Assembly (NCBI GenBank): GCA_016929065.1
Contig: JAFGJO010000018.1
Span: 1 to 58,328, forward strand
DNA from: Spirochaetales bacterium
GTDB lineage: Bacteria > Spirochaetota > Spirochaetia > SZUA-6 > RPPD01
Direction of reading: 5' to 3'
DNA: 58,328 bases
Part shown: piece by piece, positions 1-6,916 of the stretch
How the letters are laid out: each line of letters begins with the position of its first letter
How positions within the stretch are numbered: position 1 is the stretch's first letter
The notes under the pieces: model-generated
Seen by the model: the letters and a program-made list of their open reading frames with translations, nothing else
The model's database searches: none
What the model was told of the DNA's origin: nothing
Program-made: the position numbers and the translations under genes

Positions 1-113
1 TAATACTGACTATTCCGTAAAATTAATCATCTTTGAATCAGCGAAATCAGCGGTTATTTTCTCGGAGGTTTTCACACAGTCTGTTCGAGTACTTTGTGTG
101 ATATTTCCTGATC
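1..113. repeat. intergenic repeat-like sequence downstream of rlmB
   Basis: No gene is seen here. Positions 34-64 hold a simple internally repeated phrase, AATCAGCG followed by AAATCAGCGG, then a T-rich stretch. Phrases of this kind (two near copies of an 8-9 base word followed by TTATTTTCTC) behave like dispersed intergenic repeats in many bacterial genomes. No second copy was found in this window, so the repeat call rests on its internal duplication and its position after the rlmB stop codon. Confidence 0.4.
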
Positions 114-845
114 CTAAAATCCCTGCTGGCGGCGGACCTCATACATGAGTATACCGGCCGCCACCGAGACATTAAACGAATCGACATGCCCTTTCGCGGG
201 AATACTGATCAACGAGTCACATGACTTGCTGACAAGATGGTGCAATCCCTTGCCCTCACTCCCCAAAACCAGGGCAACACGTCCCTTTAAATCAACGCTC
301 TGGGCGACAGGACCGTTCATGTCCGCACCATATACCCAAAATTCGTGCTTTTTCAATTCCTCGATTGCGTTATTCAGGTTGGATACAGTGATTATCGAAG
401 TGTAGGAAGAGGCCCCTGCCGAAGTCTTCATCACTGTCTCTGTTTCGTGCACCGACCTTCGCTGCGGAGTGACGATAAATTCAACGTTAAATTGATCTGC
501 AGTGCGCAGGATCGCGCCGAAATTATGCGGATCAGTGATGCTGTCCAGCAATAAGATCAGTGCATTGTTTGATTTGATCTGCTGCAGGGAAAATCCCAGA
601 TCATTTTTATATGCAATGGGGATCTCATCGAGCAAAAGTACTGCACCACGATGCTGTGTGTTGCCCGCAAGCCGGTCAAGCTCCTGTGTATCAGCGATGG
701 CGACCGGAATATTCATACTCTTTGCGAGTTCTCGGAGTCCATCATTTTTCTTTTTCCCCTGGACAAGATACAGCGTCCCCCGCACCAGGCCTTTTTTAAG
801 AATTTCTTCTATGGCGTGAAAACCACATAATGGTATTTTTATCAT
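114..845 (-). CDS. rlmB: 23S rRNA (guanosine-2'-O-)-methyltransferase RlmB, SpoU/TrmH family
   Basis: This is a SPOUT methyltransferase that puts a 2'-O-methyl on a guanosine of 23S rRNA (G2251 in E. coli), using S-adenosylmethionine in the cytosol. All three SpoU motifs are visible: DPHNFGAILRTA at residues 105-116, LGSEGKG at 194-200, and the knot-forming segment around 214-232 with SFNVSVAAGILMYE. The N-terminal 70 residues fit the RNA-binding SpoU substrate-binding domain. The length of 243 aa equals that of E. coli RlmB. The ATG lies 3 nt after the stop of the upstream small gene with only a weak ribosome site, so translation is probably coupled. A TrmH-type tRNA methyltransferase is the main alternative, but the N-terminal domain favours RlmB. 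Confidence 0.93.
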   Translation of the reverse strand: MIKIPLCGFHAIEEILKKGLVRGTLYLVQGKKKNDGLRELAKSMNIPVAIADTQELDRLAGNTQHRGAVLLLDEIPIAYKNDLGFSLQQIKSNNALILLLDSITDPHNFGAILRTADQFNVEFIVTPQRRSVHETETVMKTSAGASSYTSIITVSNLNNAIEELKKHEFWVYGADMNGPVAQSVDLKGRVALVLGSEGKGLHHLVSKSCDSLISIPAKGHVDSFNVSVAAGILMYEVRRQQGF

Positions 846-848
846 TTG

Positions 849-1265
849 TTATAATCCGAATGTCCTGGTTTTGTCGATGACCCCGTCAAAATCAGTGTCC
901 TGCTCGTATTTTTCAATCTGGGACCCTTTCCGGATGTATATCCAGATATCAATTTTCCCGTCATAATTTGAGTCGATTTTTTGGAACGTGAGCCTGCCGT
1001 TGCTGTATTCATATAAATTGTCCATCTCACCGTCATAATTGAAATCGATCTCCTCGGTCAGTTCCTTGCCGTTTGCGTCAAACCGGGTGATATGATCAAT
1101 CTTTCCGTCATAATTTTCATCGCTCTTTTCTGACTCGACAACTCCGGCGGTATACACATACCATTTGTCGTACTTGCCGTCCTTGTTGGTATCCAGCGGA
1201 TATTCATTGGCAAAGACAAAAACGGAAATCATACAGAACAAGACAGTTACCATTAAATATTTCAT
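849..1265 (-). CDS. small exported protein with five DxDxDG calcium-loop repeats
   Basis: The protein is 138 aa from the chosen ATG, which has an AGAGGAA ribosome site 7 nt upstream; an in-frame ATG nine codons earlier overlaps the previous gene and lacks one. Residues 1-20 form a signal peptide ending near FAN. Five acidic loops of the form D-x-N/D-x-DG-x-x-D follow at about residues 25, 49, 74, 98 and 123, spaced 24-25 residues apart, each followed by aromatic beta-strand-like sequence. Such loops resemble EF-hand or thrombospondin type-3 calcium loops, so a calcium-stabilised periplasmic or surface repeat protein is inferred. It lies between a DNA methyltransferase and rlmB with almost no spacing. 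No enzyme motif is seen and the function is unknown. Confidence 0.75.
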   Translation of the reverse strand: MKYLMVTVLFCMISVFVFANEYPLDTNKDGKYDKWYVYTAGVVESEKSDENYDGKIDHITRFDANGKELTEEIDFNYDGEMDNLYEYSNGRLTFQKIDSNYDGKIDIWIYIRKGSQIEKYEQDTDFDGVIDKTRTFGL

Positions 1266-1266
1266 A

Positions 1267-2214
1267 TCAGTTCCTCTCATTGGTTTTAGCATCGACAGGT
1301 CCAGCTCCGTTTTTTAGGGAAATCTCTTTGCGAAAGATCAGAATGTTCTGATGAATCATTGACGGAATATAACTATACTGATACCCGTATAAATGCAGCT
1401 TTTTGGACACATCATACCAGATCAAATTCGCCTTCCAGACCAGATTTTCCCTGTTTTGCAGCCGGTTTGCCAGCAGTGCCGAAAGACAATGATATTCATT
1501 ATTATAGTACATATCCCCGATAAACACGGCCATATACCCATCCGGCTTGAGCATCACTGCGGCAGCCGTTAAAATCTTTTCCATTTCATCAAGCCACTGC
1601 GATTCAGATTCATAATCAATCTCATTGAACACGGAAAGTTTTGATGCAGGCGTCTCCTTTGCCTCTTCATCATGTTTCTTGTACCTGCCGGTTGAACGCC
1701 GCGCCCGGTCCATCCGGTAATACGGGACATCGGTGAAAATCATATCAATAGTTCTGCTGCTCATGGACTGTAATGCGGAAAGGGCATCGGAACAAATTGT
1801 CTCACTGGAGCTGATTTGTTCGTCATGACATACCTCGTGGTAAAGATCTATCCATTTCTGATTAATTTCAATCCCAACCGCATTCCTGTTGCACAGCGAT
1901 GCCCCCAAAAGGGTTCCCCCCACTCCCATCAACGGATCAAGGACAATATCATTTTCTTTTGTAAAAACCGATATAATATCACGGCAAAGTTCCGGCGGTT
2001 TTTGCCCCCCGTGCTGACTTCTCTTTTTATGGCCGATGTTCGGCGGATACGGTTTGGTAATGACGGAACGGGTCCAAAAGACCCACTCTTTCCCGGTGAG
2101 ATCATTGACCCGGTTTTTTGAAGAATAGTAGCCCCGTGATTTCCCCTCTTTATCAAAAAGTTCCTGTTTGTCGTGCATAGCTGACAGGATATCGGTTTGA
2201 TGGTGAAAACGCAA
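1267..2214 (-). CDS. solitary DNA methyltransferase (N6-adenine/N4-cytosine type)
   Basis: This is an S-adenosylmethionine-dependent DNA amino-methyltransferase. The cofactor motif DPLMGVGGT is at residues 93-101 and the catalytic motif at 161-166 reads TDVPYY, a variant of the usual D-P-P-Y. The segment HGGQKPPELCRDII (68-81) is typical of solitary site-specific DNA methyltransferases. The product is 315 aa from a TTG start with no clear ribosome site; an ATG at residue 13 (position 2178) is an alternative. The next gene starts 1 nt past the stop. No endonuclease gene is adjacent, so it is either a regulatory orphan methylase or a relic of a restriction-modification system. The target sequence cannot be read from the protein. 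Confidence 0.82.
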   Translation of the reverse strand: MRFHHQTDILSAMHDKQELFDKEGKSRGYYSSKNRVNDLTGKEWVFWTRSVITKPYPPNIGHKKRSQHGGQKPPELCRDIISVFTKENDIVLDPLMGVGGTLLGASLCNRNAVGIEINQKWIDLYHEVCHDEQISSSETICSDALSALQSMSSRTIDMIFTDVPYYRMDRARRSTGRYKKHDEEAKETPASKLSVFNEIDYESESQWLDEMEKILTAAAVMLKPDGYMAVFIGDMYYNNEYHCLSALLANRLQNRENLVWKANLIWYDVSKKLHLYGYQYSYIPSMIHQNILIFRKEISLKNGAGPVDAKTNERN

Positions 2215-2486
2215 GTATATGTTATTTTATAATTGAAATATTTCTCGCAGAGCCCGCAAAGAGCGCGAAAGGAAGAAAAGAATTTATAAGGAAATTCAGG
2301 AGAAGAGTATCAATAAGAAAACCAGGAAATTCAGGAAAAGAATATCAATAAGGAAATCAGGAAAAGAATAAAACTTGAATTCCATACTTCAACTGGTGGT
2401 TTTCTTTTTCCTGTCTTTCCTTTTTTCCTTATCCTTTTCTTCCTCCTGGTTTCATGTATTCCTAAGGGGATTCTTCAGTGGATTCT
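2215..2486. repeat. intergenic dispersed repeat with mirrored purine and pyrimidine arms
   Basis: No gene lies here. From about 2278 the strand carries purine-rich words (AATAAGGAAATCAGGAAAAG and variants, three times). A short core follows near 2371-2395 (ACTTGAATTCCATACTT), then pyrimidine words (TTTTCCTGTCTTTCC, TTCCTTATCC) up to about 2445, so the halves can fold back on each other. The same layout with a related core recurs at 40110-40216, and half-units occur near 12958-12990 and 58010-58050. At 2240-2270 there is also a CGCAGAGCCCGCAAAGAG phrase of the cgcaaag-type intergenic repeats. Confidence 0.7.
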
Positions 2487-3521
2487 TCATGATTTTCTGC
2501 AATAAAATAAATATTCGATAACAGTCCTTTTCCTGGAAACACCGGCCCCTCCGCCAAATACCGGATACGGTATTTCCCATACCTTCTGCAAGTCATATTC
2601 TTTCAGGATTTCCTCTATTTCTGCAAATGAAAGGATTCCCTCACTGCTGTAGGAAAGATACATATTCCCGCTGTTCATTTTGGAGAAAAGTTCCCTCATT
2701 GCGGTTTTGGCCTGGCGAAGGCTTGAAAACGGACTTTTCAGCCAGTCCAAATCAATTTTTTTTGTTTTTCCGGTCACGGGTTTTTTTTCCCAGCGGGCGA
2801 TATTCTCCAGCAGATGATAATTGGTGGAATACTGCCGGGTATTGTAGGGAGGATCAATATAAATGGTGTCCGCAGTGATTTTGTCTGCTATACAAAGTGC
2901 ATCCGCTGTATATACTTCTGTTTCGACCGGAGGCAGTTGTTCAACCGGAACCAGGGAAAAGGTCTCATAGATTCTTCGGTCACTGACATGACGGCCGTTT
3001 CGGTATTCGCCTTCGCCAAGATGCTTCATGTATGCATCATACTGGCCAAGGGTATTGGCCACTCTGTCTGTCTGGAGCAGAAAACCAGCCAGAAGATAAT
3101 GATATACTGCTTCAGATATATACCCGGAGATATATTGCTCCTCAATTTCATCACGGATGCTGTCCATCTTCATACAGTTTTCTTTTGTAAAATAAGTTCC
3201 CGCAAAATGGCTGCAGAGATATCCGCATTTTCCGTCAAGCGAATTGCAGTACCCGACAAGGCTTTCTGCCTGCTTTATTGCCTTGTCGTCAGACATGACA
3301 CTTCCCCTGAAAATGACAGTATTCGCAAGGAGATTGTCGTTTGCGATTATTTTTTTAACCCCGGCGTTGGCGCAGGCAGCAGAAACCGCCCCTGTCCCCA
3401 GAAACACATCAAAAAAGACCTCCGGAATCCCGGAGGTCTTTTGAATACACTCAATAATTGTATCTGCCAGCTCACGTTTTGAACCCAAATACTTCCGGTT
3501 TTGTAAACGCGCTGTTTTCAA
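2487..3521 (-). CDS. D12-class adenine-specific DNA methyltransferase (Dam-like)
   Basis: The protein methylates adenine N6 in DNA. Family marks are the N-terminal RKYLGSKRELAD (residues 9-20), the cofactor loop DVFLGTGAVS (38-47) and the catalytic DPPYNTRQY with D223-P224-P225-Y226. The length of 344 aa is somewhat above the 270-300 aa of Dam/DpnII enzymes because of a longer middle recognition region. The start is a TTG 3 nt after the stop of the upstream HAMP gene, so the two are probably co-transcribed. The DNA for residues 26-36 forms a strong terminator-like hairpin on the coding strand. No restriction enzyme gene is adjacent. The order of motif I then DPPY fits the alpha-group; the target site is unknown. 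Confidence 0.85.
   Translation of the reverse strand: MKTARLQNRKYLGSKRELADTIIECIQKTSGIPEVFFDVFLGTGAVSAACANAGVKKIIANDNLLANTVIFRGSVMSDDKAIKQAESLVGYCNSLDGKCGYLCSHFAGTYFTKENCMKMDSIRDEIEEQYISGYISEAVYHYLLAGFLLQTDRVANTLGQYDAYMKHLGEGEYRNGRHVSDRRIYETFSLVPVEQLPPVETEVYTADALCIADKITADTIYIDPPYNTRQYSTNYHLLENIARWEKKPVTGKTKKIDLDWLKSPFSSLRQAKTAMRELFSKMNSGNMYLSYSSEGILSFAEIEEILKEYDLQKVWEIPYPVFGGGAGVSRKRTVIEYLFYCRKS
3411..3442 (-). terminator. terminator-like hairpin inside the D12 methyltransferase coding region
   Basis: On the coding strand GACCTCCGG pairs with CCGGAGGTC around a GATT loop. The stem is extended by A-T pairs to 13 bp and followed by six Us. This has the form of an intrinsic terminator about 80-110 nt into the gene. 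It may cause premature termination or attenuation, or be a chance result of the codons for KTSGIPEVFF. Confidence 0.45.
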
Positions 3522-3524
3522 ATA

Positions 3525-4409
3525 TTATTTTCCGCGGCCTTTTTCGACTGCCTTTATCAGCTTGTTGATCTGGTCCGCAAGGCTCTTGAGCTTGTCATTT
3601 TTTCTCAGTTTGATGCTGACATTCTTTTCACCGTCCAGGACCCGTTTGATATCCTCTTCGATGCGGTAGATCGGGCCTGCAATCCGGTGTGAATAAAATA
3701 TCCCCACGATGATGATAATCACCATCAGAAGGAGATTATTGATAATGACCGGGGGAAGCACCAGTTCATACCGTTTTACCGCCGGTTCAACCTTTTGGAA
3801 CTCAAGCGGAAAAAGATCATTTGCATCATTTGAAAGCGTAACGCCGAGCTCTTTGCTGTAGGCAATCCCGAGAAGCTGCAGGTTAAGGTTATACCCTGCC
3901 TGTGTCTGCGGATCGATTTTTGCATCGATCAGGGCCTTGACATTTTCGGGTATGGCAATGCCGGTAAACCGTTCCTCTGAATACAGCCGCACACTCCGCC
4001 GAATCAAATTTTCAAGAAAGATATTCAGGCTTGCTTTGAGTTCACGGCCTGCTTCAAATGCATCTTTGTCTGCAACAAAATTTTCCAGCAGTTTTACATT
4101 ACGGCCGGGAAGATTTTCAAGAATGTATGCGGACAACACATCATCCTTGGCCGGTTTGACGATTTTGGCAGCCAGTTCGAGAGGCGCCTTGATATCCTTG
4201 TCGGTCAAAGGCTGAATTGATATCTGCACCTGGCGTTTGATTTCTATGAATTCATCAAATACACGCTCACCTGCCAGATCCGAAACCAGATAATAAGCCA
4301 CAAATCCGACAGAAAATAAAAGAAGCGAACAAACAACAATAATCAGAAATGTTGCAATAAGCCCATACTGGAATTCTTTGTTAATTACATAGGTTTTCCG
4401 CTTGTACAT
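3525..4409 (-). CDS. membrane protein with large extracytoplasmic domain and terminal HAMP domain, no output domain
   Basis: From the chosen ATG the product is 294 aa; a GGGGGA ribosome site lies 6 nt upstream, while the in-frame ATGs 9 and 12 codons earlier have none. It has a short basic cytoplasmic start, a first membrane helix at about residues 13-40, an extracytoplasmic domain of about 180 residues, and a second helix near 225-245. A HAMP segment beginning HRIAGPIYRIEEDIKR follows. The protein stops about ten residues after HAMP, with no kinase, cyclase or chemotaxis output. It could act as a partner or modulator of a sensor, for example of the histidine kinase encoded just upstream at 4518-5882. 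That link is inference. Confidence 0.75.
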   Translation of the reverse strand: MYKRKTYVINKEFQYGLIATFLIIVVCSLLLFSVGFVAYYLVSDLAGERVFDEFIEIKRQVQISIQPLTDKDIKAPLELAAKIVKPAKDDVLSAYILENLPGRNVKLLENFVADKDAFEAGRELKASLNIFLENLIRRSVRLYSEERFTGIAIPENVKALIDAKIDPQTQAGYNLNLQLLGIAYSKELGVTLSNDANDLFPLEFQKVEPAVKRYELVLPPVIINNLLLMVIIIIVGIFYSHRIAGPIYRIEEDIKRVLDGEKNVSIKLRKNDKLKSLADQINKLIKAVEKGRGK

Positions 4410-4517
4410 AGCTTTTCCCCCGTCTTTTTTACTCATTGGCCACATCAGGAATTGTCGGCCTGAATATATTTTCTACTAATCATCCCTAAAAAGCAAGCAC
4501 TTTTCAGTATTGATCCT

Positions 4518-5882
4518 TCACCGTAATTCCGCGATTTCGGGAAAAGTGATGCAAAACCTGCTTTCATTGTCACAGTGTTCATACATGATCGAAGCATTAT
4601 TCTGTTCTGCAAGAAGTTTTGCAAGATACAGTCCTACACCTGTTGATTCACCCGAGGCTGTATGCTGGTCAAAGAGAAACAAGGCAGTTTCCTCTGGAAC
4701 CCCGCCGGCATTGTCAAATATCTCGATAATCCCGTTTACGCCCGATATATCACTCCGAACCGATATTTTTTTTTCCTCCAATGTGTTTTTTTTCCGGAGT
4801 GCCTCGGCGGCATTACGGATAATAATGAGGAGAATCTGTTCAAGGTCATTTTTTTTGATTAATACAGAGTATTTTCTGCCCTCAACAAGGGAAATGTTGA
4901 TTCCGGTTTTCCGGTAATTTGCTTTCAGCAACCGGATATATTTCTGCAGAAAAGAAAATATTTCGGTTTCTGTTTCCTTCCGGGCAGCGCTGCTTCGAAT
5001 CATATCCAGGATTCCAATGACGGTGGTCATGCTGATATCAGTATTTTCTTTGATCTGTTTTAGACATTCCTCTTTTTCTAAAAAGCTGTCTGCCGCGATT
5101 CCGTAATCTGTCAGGCTTTTTACCAGACCAAGCATGTTTTTGAATTCATGGGTAAGCCCGGCAGAAAGCACCCCCATTGAAACAAAACGGTTCTGGGCAG
5201 CCAGGTGCGCCTCTGTTTCAGAAAGTTTGAAAAACGCCTCCCGAGCCCGATTCTCCTCCTCCTGAAGCCGATGAAAAAGCCCCTCAAAGCCGGTCCGGGA
5301 AAAGTACCCCTCCTCGAAAACAAGAAAAGCTATGGCAATGCCGAGGAGAAGATACAGCACCAAAGAGAAATTGCCGGTCATTCCAAATTGTAAATGCACA
5401 AGCTGTTCGGCTCCTCCGGCGCCCAGCATGACAATAACAATCAGGAAAATGGTCAAAAGCAATTTCTTCCTGATGAGCCGCAAAAATTGTAAAAAATAAA
5501 ACAGGCACACTGCAGCAAAAAAGCCGCATTGCAGAATAAAAAAGAATCCAAACAGGGGTGTTGTGAAAAGACCCGCCGGAATAAGACTGATCAGTACAAG
5601 CAAACCGGCCAGAGAGGAAAATGTATAGAGAGATCTCCGTTTGGAAGGAATGGTCATAAACAACAGCTGGCTGAGAATGATGATTAAGAGGAACGTCGAT
5701 ATGTATTGAAATGTCTGCAATTCCGGAACAATCAGTTTCAGGCAGAGCAGCAGCAGAATTGATGAAAAAAGAAACGCTTCACGTTTGTTGACAAACCGTC
5801 TGCTGCGGAATATCACAATTCCCAGCTCGGCTGAAAACAGGGTGACTGCTGCAATCCGGATCCAATCAAAAACCTCTGTCAT
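4518..5882 (-). CDS. membrane-bound sensor histidine kinase
   Basis: The 454-aa protein begins with about 195 residues of closely packed hydrophobic helices (six or seven spans) and little extracytoplasmic sequence, then a short coiled coil (205-235). The HisKA helix has phospho-acceptor H245 in LTHEFKNM. A GHKL ATPase domain follows with N-box RNAAEA (355-360), DNAGG (390-394) and GVGLYLA (415-421). It autophosphorylates and should pass phosphate to a response regulator, but no regulator gene lies in the window. Helix-packed sensors of this form usually read signals in or at the membrane. It is divergent from cysD, sharing the 5883-6010 intergenic region, and is followed by the HAMP-protein gene. 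Confidence 0.87.
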   Translation of the reverse strand: MTEVFDWIRIAAVTLFSAELGIVIFRSRRFVNKREAFLFSSILLLLCLKLIVPELQTFQYISTFLLIIILSQLLFMTIPSKRRSLYTFSSLAGLLVLISLIPAGLFTTPLFGFFFILQCGFFAAVCLFYFLQFLRLIRKKLLLTIFLIVIVMLGAGGAEQLVHLQFGMTGNFSLVLYLLLGIAIAFLVFEEGYFSRTGFEGLFHRLQEEENRAREAFFKLSETEAHLAAQNRFVSMGVLSAGLTHEFKNMLGLVKSLTDYGIAADSFLEKEECLKQIKENTDISMTTVIGILDMIRSSAARKETETEIFSFLQKYIRLLKANYRKTGINISLVEGRKYSVLIKKNDLEQILLIIIRNAAEALRKKNTLEEKKISVRSDISGVNGIIEIFDNAGGVPEETALFLFDQHTASGESTGVGLYLAKLLAEQNNASIMYEHCDNESRFCITFPEIAELR

Positions 5883-5958
5883 GCAATAGTTATACCATAT
5901 ATGTATTTTTTGTCATATAATCAGCAGGAGAAATATCAGCCATAATCATCACAGGAAA

Positions 5959-5987
5959 TTGACAACAAATTTCACCTGTACTACTAT
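5959..5987 (+). promoter_or_regulatory. sigma70-type promoter of cysD-cysNC
   Basis: A perfect -35 box TTGACA (5959-5964) is followed after exactly 17 nt by TACTAT (5982-5987). Transcription should begin near 5994, just upstream of the CTGGAGG ribosome site at 5994-6000, giving a very short leader before the TTG start at 6011. No riboswitch-sized leader is possible from this promoter. Confidence 0.75.
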
Positions 5988-6010
5988 CAGTACCTGGAGG
6001 AAAACGGCCG

Positions 6011-6916
6011 TTGAACGATTATACTTTAGACCATTTGAAACAACTTGAATCGGAAGCTGTTTTTGTTATCAGGGAAGCTGCCGCCCAGTTCGAGCGTCCG
6101 GCCCTGCTTTTTTCCGGAGGAAAGGACAGTATCTGCCTCTCTCATCTGGCACGAAAGGCCTTTCATCCCGGTGAAATTCCGTTTCCGCTTCTGCACATTG
6201 ATACAGGCCATAATTTTGAAGAGACCCTTGCCTTTCGAAACTCCTTCGCGAAAAAAATGAAAGCAACACTGATTGTGCGGACGGTACAGGAATCCATAGA
6301 CCAGAACCGTGCCGAGGAGGAAAAAACCCACAACCCCAGCCGCAATGCCCTCCAGACAATAACGCTTCTTGACGCAATCAAGGAATTTGAATTCGACTGC
6401 CTGATGGGCGGGGCCCGGAGGGATGAGGAAAAAGCGCGCGCAAAGGAGCGTTTTTTTAGTTTTAGGAACAGTTTTGGACATTGGGATCCAAAAAACCAGC
6501 GGCCTGAGTTATGGAATATTTTCAACGGCCACAAGACAAAGGGAGATCATTTCCGGGTATTCCCCATCTCAAACTGGACAGAGCTGGATGTGTGGCAATA
6601 TATCGCACTTGAGAAAATACCATTGCCTTCACTGTATTTCAGCCATAAACGAAAAGTACTGGTCCGCAACGGAATGATTCTGGCCTGCGGTGAGTATGTG
6701 TATCCTGATCAGAATGAAAAAGCTTTTGAAAAAAAAGTGCGGTTCCGTACAATCGGCGACATGACCTGTACCGGTGCGGTTGAATCGACAGCAGACAGTA
6801 TCGGGGATATCATTGCGGAAATTGCAGGGACCCGCACAACAGAGCGCGGGACCCGGGCGGATGACAGACGGTCGGAGGCTGCCATGGAAGACCGCAAGAA
6901 GCAGGGTTACTTTTAA
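6011..6916 (+). CDS. cysD: sulfate adenylyltransferase subunit 2 (CysD)
   Basis: CysD is the ATP-PPase subunit that adenylylates sulfate to APS, driven by the GTPase subunit CysN. The PP-loop is SGGKDS at residues 35-40, followed by the family's HIDTGHNFEE and GGARRDEEKARAKER segments and a C-terminal MTCTGAV signature. The length of 301 aa matches the family (302 in E. coli). The start is TTG with a GGAGG ribosome site 10 nt upstream, directly behind a near-consensus promoter. The TAA overlaps the cysNC ATG as TAATG, so the subunits are translationally coupled. No APS/PAPS reductase or sulfite reductase gene is in the window, so whether the product serves cysteine synthesis or sulfation is open. 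Confidence 0.95.
   Translation: MNDYTLDHLKQLESEAVFVIREAAAQFERPALLFSGGKDSICLSHLARKAFHPGEIPFPLLHIDTGHNFEETLAFRNSFAKKMKATLIVRTVQESIDQNRAEEEKTHNPSRNALQTITLLDAIKEFEFDCLMGGARRDEEKARAKERFFSFRNSFGHWDPKNQRPELWNIFNGHKTKGDHFRVFPISNWTELDVWQYIALEKIPLPSLYFSHKRKVLVRNGMILACGEYVYPDQNEKAFEKKVRFRTIGDMTCTGAVESTADSIGDIIAEIAGTRTTERGTRADDRRSEAAMEDRKKQGYF

Noticed and set aside
849-1292. Longer start (nine extra codons) for the DxDxDG protein
   Set aside because: It would overlap the methylase gene and place a polar extension before a signal peptide; the downstream ATG has a good ribosome site.
2814-3482. 222-aa plus-strand frame opposite the D12 methylase
   Set aside because: Antisense shadow of a clear methyltransferase with intact motifs; no ribosome site.
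5883-6010. Riboswitch controlling cysD
   Set aside because: The predicted start of transcription leaves only about 17 nt of leader.
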